Source: Komagataeibacter diospyri (GTDB taxonomy: Bacteria > Pseudomonadota > Alphaproteobacteria > Acetobacterales > Acetobacteraceae). From it: 64,000 nucleotides of DNA. Of this stretch, positions 54,264 to 61,669 are shown one piece after another. Under the pieces are notes generated by a model that searched no databases, was not told the origin of the DNA, and saw only the letters and a list, made by a program, of their open reading frames with translations. The position numbers and the translations under genes were made by a program. The DNA lies in the NCBI RefSeq assembly GCF_006538165.1, contig NZ_BDLU01000063.1:186001-250000 (forward strand), written 5' to 3'. The stretch's first letter is position 1; every line of letters begins with the position of its first letter.

Positions 54264-54346
54264 ACAGAAGTTTCCGGGTGTCGCCTGTTTTTAACAAGGC
54301 AGCGTCTTTCAAAGCTTTTTGAAAAAACTTCACCCAAAAACTTTTA
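54264..54346 (+). repeat. dispersed palindromic repeat, copy D
   Basis: The outer arms AAGTTTCCGGGTG and CACCCAAAAACTT pair except for two CC/AA mismatches. Between them lie a degraded G+C hairpin (GCCT at 54283-54286 with AGGC at 54297-54300) and an AAGCTTTTT/AAAAAACTT hairpin (54312-54330). Order and orientation match copies B and C. It lies between the convergent membrane-protein gene and truA, starting only 3 bp after the former's stop codon. Confidence 0.85.
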
Positions 54347-54362
54347 CTGGTTGGTGCACAGG

Positions 54363-55184
54363 TCAGCGGCTGAAGGGATTTTCCTCGTAGCCTACGCCGG
54401 TCAGGCACAGGCCTTCCGGTGGGGCGGTCGGGCCGCCCGCACGGCGGTCACGGGCTGCAAGGGCCTGTTCGACCCGTTCCGGTGCCCAGCGGCCTTCTCC
54501 CACCAGTTTCAGGGTCCCCGCCATGTTGCGCACCTGATGGTGCAGGAAGGAACGGGCTTCGGCTTCAATCACGACATGGTCGCCCTCGCGCCGTACATCC
54601 AGTCGGTCGATCGAACGCACCGGACTGCGTGCCTGACAGGCCGAGGCACGGAAAGACGTGAAATCATGCCGTCCTACCAGCAACTGGGCAGCAGTGTGCA
54701 TCACATCGGCATCCAGCGCTGCACGGACATGCCAGACGTGCCCTTCCTCCAGCGCCGGGCGGGCGGCACGGTTGAGGATACGGTAGCGATAGGCGCGTGA
54801 GCACGCTGAAAAACGCGCATTCCAGTGGGGCAGCACCGGGCGCGCCATAAGTACCACGACCGGATGCGGCTTCATGTAGAAATTCAGTCCGTCCCGCACC
54901 GTGGCGCTGGACAGCGTGACATCGGCTGGGAAATCCAGATGCGCGACCTGCCCGCTGGCATGTACGCCGGCATCAGTGCGACCGGCGGTGATGCTGCGGA
55001 CATCGCGTCCGGCTGTCAGGTTTTTCGCGGCATTCTCCAGAATACCCTGTATCGAGGTCAGGTGTTCCGCCTGCTGGCGCTGCCAGCCAACAAAACCGCG
55101 CCCGTCATATTCGATCAGAACTGCCCACCGGCAGACCGATGGCGGGGCGGCGTCACCGGGACGCGCGGGCGGGGTTTCAGGCAT
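54363..55184 (-). CDS. truA: tRNA pseudouridine(38-40) synthase
   Basis: TruA converts uridines 38-40 of tRNA anticodon arms to pseudouridine. The 273-residue product shows IEYDGRGFVGWQRQ at the N-terminus and the catalytic Asp in SITAGRTDAGVHASGQVAHL, then RSFLHHQVRNMAGTLKLVG near the end. The ATG at 55184 follows GGAGATGCCCG and overlaps the fmt stop by 8 bp; an in-frame start at 55250 lies well inside fmt. It is the last gene of the def-fmt-truA series on the minus strand. Confidence 0.96.
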   Translation of the reverse strand: MPETPPARPGDAAPPSVCRWAVLIEYDGRGFVGWQRQQAEHLTSIQGILENAAKNLTAGRDVRSITAGRTDAGVHASGQVAHLDFPADVTLSSATVRDGLNFYMKPHPVVVLMARPVLPHWNARFSACSRAYRYRILNRAARPALEEGHVWHVRAALDADVMHTAAQLLVGRHDFTSFRASACQARSPVRSIDRLDVRREGDHVVIEAEARSFLHHQVRNMAGTLKLVGEGRWAPERVEQALAARDRRAGGPTAPPEGLCLTGVGYEENPFSR

Positions 55185-56178
55185 CGGGCATCTCCAGCCC
55201 GAAACGTGTGCCGGGGGCGACGGCCTGCCCGCGCAGGAAATCGGCAGCATCCATCATGCCACGTCCGGGGCGTTGCAGGCGGGTGATGCGCAATAGCGAG
55301 TCTTTGCCACAGGTAACGCAAAGCCGGTCATCCACTACCATGCCAGGGACGAGCGGCATGTTGTAGGCCCGGGCATGGTCCACCGCTCTGATCACCATCT
55401 TCTTCGTGTCGGAAGAATTAAAACTTAAACTGTATTCAAGGCTTACCGCCCCGATCTTGATGACCTGACCATCAAGCGTGGTGAAGGTTCCCGGCCACGG
55501 GGTCAGGGCCCGCACCTGCCGGTCAATCTCGGCAGCGGGGCGGGCCCAGTCGATGCGCCCGTCCTCGCGGCTCAGGCGCTGGACATAGGTGACACCGGTG
55601 TCAGGCTGCGGCGTGCCGGGAAATGGTGGACGGCTCAGGACATCAACAATCAGCCGCCCGCCCATGGCCGCAAGGTCGTCATGCAGTGTGGTGGCGGTGG
55701 TATGGTCGGTCAGCGTCACATGGTCACGCAGCAGCATGGCCCCGGTATCCAGTCCTGCATCCATCTGCATGATGGTAACGCCACTTTCCCTGTCACCGGC
55801 CAGAATGGCGGCCTGTATCGGGGCGGCGCCGCGCCAGCGTGGCAGCAGGCTGGCATGGATGTTCAGGCAGCCACGCGCGGGGGCGTCGAGCATCTCCACC
55901 GGCAGGATCAGCCCATAGGCCGCCACCACGGCGGCATCCAGCTTCAGGTTACGGAAATAGGCGTGTTCTTCCGTATTGCGCCGCAGGGACTGCGGCGTGC
56001 GGACGGGAATGCCCAGTTCCTCCGCCGCGACCTGCACGGGAGAAGGGCGCAGCTTCTTCCCCCGTCCGGCGGGGCGGGGGGGCTGGCTGTAGACGGTTAC
56101 GATGTCATGCCCGGCCTGATGCAGGGCGCGCAGGGCGGGCACCGCGAAGTCAGGTGTACCCATGAAGGCCAGTCGCAT
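55177..56178 (-). CDS. fmt: methionyl-tRNA formyltransferase
   Basis: Fmt formylates initiator Met-tRNA for translation start. The 333-residue product has the conserved MRLAFMGTPDFAVPALRAL start, the catalytic region CLNIHASLLPRWRGAAPIQA, and the downstream GVTIMQMDAGLDTGAML. It lies 75 bp after def, its functional partner, which removes the formyl group from finished proteins. The 3' end overlaps truA by 8 bp. Confidence 0.97.
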   Translation of the reverse strand: MRLAFMGTPDFAVPALRALHQAGHDIVTVYSQPPRPAGRGKKLRPSPVQVAAEELGIPVRTPQSLRRNTEEHAYFRNLKLDAAVVAAYGLILPVEMLDAPARGCLNIHASLLPRWRGAAPIQAAILAGDRESGVTIMQMDAGLDTGAMLLRDHVTLTDHTTATTLHDDLAAMGGRLIVDVLSRPPFPGTPQPDTGVTYVQRLSREDGRIDWARPAAEIDRQVRALTPWPGTFTTLDGQVIKIGAVSLEYSLSFNSSDTKKMVIRAVDHARAYNMPLVPGMVVDDRLCVTCGKDSLLRITRLQRPGRGMMDAADFLRGQAVAPGTRFGLEMPDA

Positions 56179-56253
56179 GTCGTTGGGGTCCGTTCAGGCT
56201 GGGCAGGACCCGTCTGGCGCATTCAGGGTCCGGCGGGGGATCGCGGCGGGCGA

Positions 56254-56796
56254 TCAGTGTTTCTGGCGCTGTTCCTTGGCCAGGCGACGCATGATCATGT
56301 TGCGCTTCAGCGCCGACAGATGATCAACAAACAGGATGCCTTCCAGATGGTCGATCTCGTGCTGCAGGCAGGTGGCCAGCAGGTCATCGGCTTCCAGTTC
56401 CTGCACCTTGCCGTCCATGTCCTGATACCGCACGCGCACGGCTTCGGGACGGATGACCTCGGCATACTGGTTGGGCAGCGACAGGCAGCCTTCCTCACGC
56501 ACGGCCATGCCGTCCGTCTCGGCGATCACTTCGGGGTTGATCAGCACCAGCGGATTGCGCGCCTCGTCCCTGTCGGCCACGTCCACGATGGCGAAGCGCA
56601 TGCCAAGGCCCACCTGCGGGGCCGCAAGGCCGATGCCGGGCGCCTGGTACATGGCCGCGAACATACGCGGGATGATGGTGCGCAGCTCGTTCATGTCCTC
56701 GGGGCGGACAAGGCGGGTTTTCTGGCGCAGGACCGCCTGGGGTGCGACCAGGATCGGCATGGGGGTCGCCTGAGCGATGACATCATGATCAATCAT
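56254..56796 (-). CDS. def: peptide deformylase
   Basis: Def removes the N-formyl group from new proteins. The 180-residue product has all three motifs: GIGLAAPQVG, EEGCLSLP (metal-ligand Cys) and LQHEIDHLEG (metal-ligand His residues). I use the ATG at 56796; the frame is open to an ATG at 56856 that adds a Trp-rich segment not seen in the family, and an ATG at 56760 is also possible. It diverges from hsp20. Confidence 0.97.
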   Translation of the reverse strand: MIDHDVIAQATPMPILVAPQAVLRQKTRLVRPEDMNELRTIIPRMFAAMYQAPGIGLAAPQVGLGMRFAIVDVADRDEARNPLVLINPEVIAETDGMAVREEGCLSLPNQYAEVIRPEAVRVRYQDMDGKVQELEADDLLATCLQHEIDHLEGILFVDHLSALKRNMIMRRLAKEQRQKH

Positions 56797-56878
56797 AGAC
56801 TGCCATTTAGCGTGTCCCCACATGGGATACCAGAGGGGAGGCGGCCAAAATGCCATGGTGCGCGCATGGTGTCTTCCC

Positions 56879-56906
56879 CTTGCGCATGGCTATTATTCTC
56901 CCATAT
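56879..56906 (+). promoter_or_regulatory. candidate RpoH (heat-shock sigma-32) promoter of hsp20
   Basis: CTTGCG (56879-56884) and CCCATAT (56900-56906), separated by 15 bp, fit the RpoH pattern CTTGAA / CCCATNT, with the -10 element better matched than the -35. It lies upstream of the small heat-shock gene. Confidence 0.55.
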
Positions 56907-56983
56907 CGTGAAGGGACGGGATGCGGGTGCTGTTTCGGGTCCGTTTTTCGTTTCTTGTCTCGCTCGCAGCAGAGGAGGCCGAT

Positions 56984-57487
56984 TTGTCGGGTAGAGTTTT
57001 CGGGTCACCCATGTTCCTCGGGTTTGACCATCTGGAGCAGATGCTTGAACGCGCGTCGAAAAACGCGTCGGACGGATATCCGCCCTATAATATAGAACAG
57101 GTCAGTCCCACGACCCTGCGCATCACGCTGGCAGTGGCGGGGTTCGTGATGGAAGACCTGCACATCACACAGGAAGACAACCAGCTTGTCATTCGCGGTC
57201 GGCAGAGTGACGACGGGCAGGGGCGGATTTTCCTGCACCGTGGCATTGCCGCCCGCCAGTTCCAGAAGGCGTTCGTACTGGCCGAGGGAATCGAGGTCGG
57301 CGGGGCATGGATGGATAACGGCCTGCTTCATATCGAACTCGCCCGCCCGCAGCCGGAAGTCCGTGTGCGCAAGATCGAGATCGGTCATGGGCCCACGGCC
57401 TCTTCGTCGCGCGATCGTGTGGCGCCGGTGGTGGACGTACCGGCCGGGCGCAAGCAACGTGTCGTGAGGGTTATTGACGAGGAATAA
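56984..57487 (+). CDS. Hsp20 family small heat-shock protein
   Basis: Small heat-shock proteins bind unfolding proteins and hold them for refolding. The 167-residue product has an N-terminal segment typical of alphaproteobacterial IbpA-like proteins (GSPMFLGFDHLEQMLERASK, then DGYPPYNIEQ) and an alpha-crystallin domain ending GAWMDNGLLHIELARPQPEV. The start is a TTG at 56984 because AGGAGG lies five bases upstream; the frame is open further up to 56921 but that extension is not family-like. A candidate RpoH promoter is upstream, and the DUF1150 gene follows. Confidence 0.95.
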   Translation: MSGRVFGSPMFLGFDHLEQMLERASKNASDGYPPYNIEQVSPTTLRITLAVAGFVMEDLHITQEDNQLVIRGRQSDDGQGRIFLHRGIAARQFQKAFVLAEGIEVGGAWMDNGLLHIELARPQPEVRVRKIEIGHGPTASSSRDRVAPVVDVPAGRKQRVVRVIDEE

Positions 57488-57570
57488 CAGCGTACGCCGT
57501 AATGTAACGGCCCATATTGCGATGCAGATGGGAAGGGACGACCGTCCCTTCATGATGCGGAGATAACGCG

Positions 57571-57825
57571 ATGAGAGTTACAACACAGAATGGTCGGGTG
57601 CTGCTGCAGAATGATGTGGTGAATGCCGCACCGGTCATCAGCACGTCGGAACTGCGCGGTCTGGGCATGGAATCGGTGGCCTACATCCGCGCGGTGGAAG
57701 TAGAGGGCGAAGACGCGTTTGCCATCCATGCCGCCGATGGTACGCCCATGGCGGTGACCGAAGACTGGGAAACCGCCATAAACGCCATTCTCCAGCATGA
57801 AATGATGCCAGTGCCGCTGCACTAG
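57571..57825 (+). CDS. DUF1150 family protein
   Basis: An 84-residue product of the alphaproteobacterial DUF1150 family, recognised by ELRGLGMESVAYIRAVEVEG and AFAIHAADGTPMAVTEDWET. The function is unknown. The family is often encoded next to an Hsp20 gene, as here (83-bp gap), which suggests a role in the same heat-stress response. The ATG at 57571 has GGAGATAACGCG upstream. Confidence 0.9.
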   Translation: MRVTTQNGRVLLQNDVVNAAPVISTSELRGLGMESVAYIRAVEVEGEDAFAIHAADGTPMAVTEDWETAINAILQHEMMPVPLH

Positions 57826-57850
57826 GCATTTCATCACACCAGATAAGGCA

Positions 57851-57883
57851 ATGGCCCTGTCCCGGTTTTCGGGGCAGGGCCAT
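57851..57883. terminator. hairpin between convergent DUF1150 gene and hpf
   Basis: ATGGCCCTG (57851-57859) pairs with CAGGGCCAT (57875-57883) and the stem continues inward by three G-C pairs and one G-T pair. It lies 25 bp after the DUF1150 stop codon and 53 bp after the hpf stop codon. T-runs are short on both sides. Confidence 0.65.
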
Positions 57884-57936
57884 TTGCATTTGTGGTGCTG
57901 CCAGTCCGCGCGGGTCAGGCGGACTGGCCTGTCGTG

Positions 57937-58563
57937 TCAGCTGGCCTGACGCAGGGACGGGTCAAGCCAGCCGATATTGCCGTCCGGCCTGCGGTACAGC
58001 ACGTTGATGGTATCGGTCTTGGTGTTGCGGAAAAGCTGGATCTGGCTGTCCGCCAGGTCAAGGCGCATCACTGCCTCGCTCACGCTCAGGGCCGGGATTT
58101 CGGTCGGGTGTTCGGCAATGATGGTGGCGTAGGGGCCCGCGGGCGGCAGCGCCGCGTCCTCATCCTCGGCCACGCTGTCTTCCTCGGCGGCGGCAAGCGG
58201 TTCAGTCATGCCGGGACGCAGCACATAGCCACGACCGATTTCGGGTACCTGCTGACGGACCTTGAGGTGACCGTGATTCGTAGCCTTGCGGTGATAGCGG
58301 CGCAGGCGCCGGGCAATATGTTCGGCCGCATCGTCAAAGGCGGAATGGGCATCCGCCGCCTCGCCCTCACCACGCAGGGTCAGACCCCGCGTGGCGTGCA
58401 GGTTGATGTCACAGGTAAAAAACGAACGCGCGCGACTGAAGGTGACCCGGGCCTCCATGGCCTGCCCGAAATACTTTTCCGAAATGCGGTCCAGATGGGC
58501 GCTTACCCGGTGTTTCAGGGCATCGGACAGGTCGATCTGCTTTCCGGCAACACTGATGTGCAT
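57937..58563 (-). CDS. hpf: ribosome hibernation-promoting factor, long form
   Basis: Long HPF binds ribosomes in stationary phase and joins them as inactive 100S dimers. The 208-residue product has the N-terminal ribosome-binding domain (ISVAGKQIDLSDALKHRVSA, then AARRL-like EHIARRLRRYHRK) and, after an acidic linker (about 120-145), the C-terminal dimerisation domain (SVSEAVMRLDLADSQIQLFR, NVLYRRPDGNIGWLD). The ATG at 58563 follows AAGGAGTTACCCCTT. About 280 bp without a gene separate it from lptB; this holds a CCCTGT/ACAGGG hairpin after the lptB stop and presumably the hpf promoter. Confidence 0.95.
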   Translation of the reverse strand: MHISVAGKQIDLSDALKHRVSAHLDRISEKYFGQAMEARVTFSRARSFFTCDINLHATRGLTLRGEGEAADAHSAFDDAAEHIARRLRRYHRKATNHGHLKVRQQVPEIGRGYVLRPGMTEPLAAAEEDSVAEDEDAALPPAGPYATIIAEHPTEIPALSVSEAVMRLDLADSQIQLFRNTKTDTINVLYRRPDGNIGWLDPSLRQAS

Positions 58564-58845
58564 AAGGGGTAACTCCTTACATGATCACAACGCAGTCGCA
58601 TGCGGGAGACGGAATACGGTCGTTTCAGTCAATGGTCATGAATTAAGGGGACGATCCTGCTCCCATGCGGGCTGCGTGCTGGTGGCGGTTGCGTTGTGCC
58701 TGTCGGGCACATGGTCCCGAACGGGTACATTTGGGCATGGTTGCACCGTGGCTGTCCATGCCTTCCTTGCATAAAAGACCACAGATTTCTCTATGGCTGC
58801 TCCCTTGTGCACGCCCCCTGTCACACAGGGAGGGCACGAACGGGC

Positions 58846-59628
58846 CTATAGCGTGAATTTTTCACCCAGATAGACGCGGCGCACATCCTCGTTCGCCACG
58901 ATTTCCTCGGGCCTGCCTTCGGTCAGCACCTGTCCGCTGTGCATGATGTAGGCCCGGTCGATCACTTCCAGCGTCTCGCGCACGTTGTGGTCGGTAATCA
59001 GCACCCCGATGCCGCGATCCTTCAGGTGCGCGACAAGATCACGGATTTCACCGACCGCGATGGGATCAATACCGGCCAGCGGTTCGTCCAGCAGGATGTA
59101 ATGCGGCTGGCTGGCCAGCGCACGGGCGATTTCCAGCCGCCGCCGTTCACCACCCGACAGGGCGAGGGAGGAGGAATGCCGCAGCCGGGTAATGCCGAAT
59201 TCTCCCAGCAGGCCATCAAGCATCGTCTGCCGCCGGTCACGGTCGGGTTCGACAATCTCCAGGGCGGCCATGATGTTCTGTTCAACATTCAGGCCACGGA
59301 AAATGCTTGATTCCTGCGGCAGATAGCCAATACCCATGCGGGCGCGGCGGTACATGGGCAACTGGGTGATATCCGCGCCATCCAGCGTGATTGTGCCCAT
59401 GTCGGGCCGCACCAGTCCCACGATCATGTAGAAGCTGGTGGTCTTGCCCGCGCCGTTCGGCCCCAGCAGGGCCACGGCTTCACCACGCTGGACCTGTAGC
59501 GAGACATCGCGCACGACCTGCCGCTTCTTGTAGCTTTTGCCGATGCCACTGGCGATCAGTCCCGTTTCGGCGGCAGGGACCGGCTGTCCGGTGGCGTCGG
59601 GCTGGTCCGCCGGGGATGTCTGGTTCAT
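58846..59628 (-). CDS. lptB: LPS export ABC transporter ATP-binding protein LptB
   Basis: LptB powers extraction of LPS from the inner membrane with LptF/LptG. The 260-residue product has Walker A LLGPNGAGKTTSFYMI, the signature LSGGERRRLEIARAL, Walker B YILLDEPLAGIDP and a switch His in ITDHNVRETLEV. The N-terminal extension of about 20 residues precedes the ABC domain. It overlaps lptA by 4 bp (ATGA). Confidence 0.97.
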   Translation of the reverse strand: MNQTSPADQPDATGQPVPAAETGLIASGIGKSYKKRQVVRDVSLQVQRGEAVALLGPNGAGKTTSFYMIVGLVRPDMGTITLDGADITQLPMYRRARMGIGYLPQESSIFRGLNVEQNIMAALEIVEPDRDRRQTMLDGLLGEFGITRLRHSSSLALSGGERRRLEIARALASQPHYILLDEPLAGIDPIAVGEIRDLVAHLKDRGIGVLITDHNVRETLEVIDRAYIMHSGQVLTEGRPEEIVANEDVRRVYLGEKFTL

Positions 59629-60932
59629 CTTGCTGATCCCTTGTCACCTTTGCCGGCCTGATTCGGAATGACCAGGCCACTGACCCGTGAGCCGGGGTTG
59701 TCGGTCAGCGTCGCGATATCGGTGTGCATGTTCACGATGGCCGAGGTGCCGCTGACCTGATTTTCCCCACGGGTGATATGCACGTTGCCAACCAGACGGG
59801 CAATGCCCGTATCAGGCACGTACACGCCCCGGTCGCCGGTTATGGTCTCGGTGCGGGTGCGGATCACGATATGGCCGAAGGCATCGACATGGTCGATCGT
59901 CCCGGCTCCGGGTGACGGGCGGTCGTCAACACTGGTTGCTGCGGGCCGGGATTTGTCATTGGGGTGGGTGGCATCCCAGTCGCGGCGTGCGTTGCTGCGC
60001 TGCGCCTTTGGCCTGTCATACCCGACCAGCACGTCCGCGCGCAGCTGCCGCCCGTCATTGGTGGTCATGGTGGCGTTGCCACGGGCGACCGACATGTGTT
60101 CGTGCGAATGGTATTCCAGCACGTCGCGCGCGGTCAGGATGTCCTGTGGCGTGGTCATTTTCAGGTGCTGGCCGGTCATGACCAGGATCGCCTGATCCAC
60201 GTCGTATACGGCATGATCGCCCCATGCCTGGTCATTCGTGTTGAAGGAATGGACGTGCCCGATCGCTTCCAGCCGGTAGACCTCGCTGGCTCCGCCCGAA
60301 CCGTTACCACCTGCATCGCCCGCGCCGTTGCCCGTTGCGGCGCCGGGCTGGCCGCCAGGCATGCCTGCGGGCGCCGGGGCGTCGGGCGTGGGCATGTCCT
60401 GCGGCAGGGTATCGGATGTCGTGGTCAGGCTGGTGTCCACATCGGAATCGGTGCCGACGGGGGCGGTTGGTGCTGCTGGTGCTGCCGACGTGGCCTGTGG
60501 TGTCGTGGCGGGCGGGGTGTCGCCTGCCGCCTGTGGCGCGTTATCGGTTATGTGGGGGCGGCGGGTTTCCAGCGGAGGAGCAACGCCCAGATGGGCCGCC
60601 AGTGGCGCATCGGCCGCGGGCGGCCCGGATGCGGCGGCCCGTGGCCCGGTGGCAGGCGGCGTGGCCTGCCCGGCAGCGGGCGTGGCCGCGGCCTTCTTGC
60701 GGTAGAAGGCGACCAGCCTGTCCGCCCGCACGGTCATGTCGCCACGGATGGCCTGTGCGCGGTCATAGGCAGTGACGGTCTGCGCGTTCTGGTCCCAGTC
60801 GAAGCCACCGGCAGCGGTGACGTTGATCTGCTGGCCGTGGGACATGTCCAGTCCCTGCGCCATGACGGGATGTGCCGCCACCAGTCCCACAAGGATGCCG
60901 CCAAGCGGCAGGCGGAATGTTGCGCGCGCCAT
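59625..60932 (-). CDS. lptA: LPS transport periplasmic protein LptA with a long low-complexity insertion
   Basis: LptA proteins form the periplasmic bridge that carries LPS to the outer membrane. This 435-residue protein is more than twice the usual size. It has a signal peptide (GGILVGLVAAHPVMAQG), a first OstA-like part (INVTAAGGFDWDQNAQTVTA to RADRLVAFYRKK, to residue 80), then an Ala/Pro/Thr/Gly-rich insertion (residues 81-216) with no predicted fold, and then the OstA repeats resume (YRLEAIGHVHSFNTNDQAWG, VTGDRGVY-like ETITGDRGVYVPD, GVARLVGNV-like GIARLVGNVHITRGENQVSG). The frame is intact through the insertion. It overlaps lptC by one base. Confidence 0.9.
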   Translation of the reverse strand: MARATFRLPLGGILVGLVAAHPVMAQGLDMSHGQQINVTAAGGFDWDQNAQTVTAYDRAQAIRGDMTVRADRLVAFYRKKAAATPAAGQATPPATGPRAAASGPPAADAPLAAHLGVAPPLETRRPHITDNAPQAAGDTPPATTPQATSAAPAAPTAPVGTDSDVDTSLTTTSDTLPQDMPTPDAPAPAGMPGGQPGAATGNGAGDAGGNGSGGASEVYRLEAIGHVHSFNTNDQAWGDHAVYDVDQAILVMTGQHLKMTTPQDILTARDVLEYHSHEHMSVARGNATMTTNDGRQLRADVLVGYDRPKAQRSNARRDWDATHPNDKSRPAATSVDDRPSPGAGTIDHVDAFGHIVIRTRTETITGDRGVYVPDTGIARLVGNVHITRGENQVSGTSAIVNMHTDIATLTDNPGSRVSGLVIPNQAGKGDKGSAR

Positions 60933-61669
60933 CAGTTCGATCTTTCCGCTGCGTTGAGGATCATGCGGCCCGGCCCTCGAAACAGCATGACGCCGCCGCG
61001 TGTGTCCAGCATGCCGCCCTGTACGTCAATCTGCCCGATGGGCCCTTCGGCATGGATCCAGTCATCGGATACGACGATGTTGTGGCGCATGTCCATATTG
61101 GCCGAGGGGCTGAGCATGAGGGTCCCGTCATTGCGGTACAGCGTGACATCATGCGCCAGGTCCAGGATCTGCGCATGCTGGATATAAACGCCGTCGCGCG
61201 CGGTGACATACATCCAGTTTCCGTTATCCATCAATGTGTCGGCGGCCGGGTTGCTCAGGTCAATCCGTTCGGAGGAGACCTGGCGAGCCTCATCCGCGGT
61301 AATCATGTAAGGGCGGTTATGGTCATCCAGCCCGCGATAGGTGGGGTTGAGCATGCTGCCGCTTTTCACGCGCACATGGCTCATCTGCGCCATGGTGCCG
61401 GTATGCATGATGACCGCGCGCTGCACTGCGGGCCATGCGGCGATGGACCCCAGCAGGATCAGTGCCAGTAGCGGCAGCATCCACTTGGCCGAGCGCATGA
61501 TGGCCTGCCGCCGGGCCAGGTCGGCGGCGTTGGGCAGCAGGCGCGCCCGTGCAGACTGGTCGAATATGCTGCGCTGGCGTTCGATATCGGCCGCGCTGCG
61601 GGCATAGTCCTCACGCTGGATGTGGTTGGGATCGGTCCCGTCGTCCCTGTCGTCCGGCTGTTCGGTCAT
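60932..61669 (-). CDS. lptC: LPS export protein LptC
   Basis: LptC is a membrane-anchored bridge between the LptBFG transporter and LptA. The 245-residue product has a soluble cytoplasmic N-terminus (residues 1-60, unusual in length), one membrane segment (about 63-85, WMLPLLALILLGSIAAWPAV) and a periplasmic OstA-like domain with PYMITADEARQVSSERIDL, DGVYIQHAQILDLAHDVTLY, and HAEGPIGQIDVQGGML. It overlaps kdsD by 4 bp (ATGA) and lptA by one base, so the operon is tightly coupled. Confidence 0.93.
   Translation of the reverse strand: MTEQPDDRDDGTDPNHIQREDYARSAADIERQRSIFDQSARARLLPNAADLARRQAIMRSAKWMLPLLALILLGSIAAWPAVQRAVIMHTGTMAQMSHVRVKSGSMLNPTYRGLDDHNRPYMITADEARQVSSERIDLSNPAADTLMDNGNWMYVTARDGVYIQHAQILDLAHDVTLYRNDGTLMLSPSANMDMRHNIVVSDDWIHAEGPIGQIDVQGGMLDTRGGVMLFRGPGRMILNAAERSN

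Noticed and set aside
55681..56994. 437-codon open frame across fmt and def on the plus strand
   Set aside because: It is antisense to two conserved genes and has low-complexity His/Gly/Arg composition typical of shadow frames.
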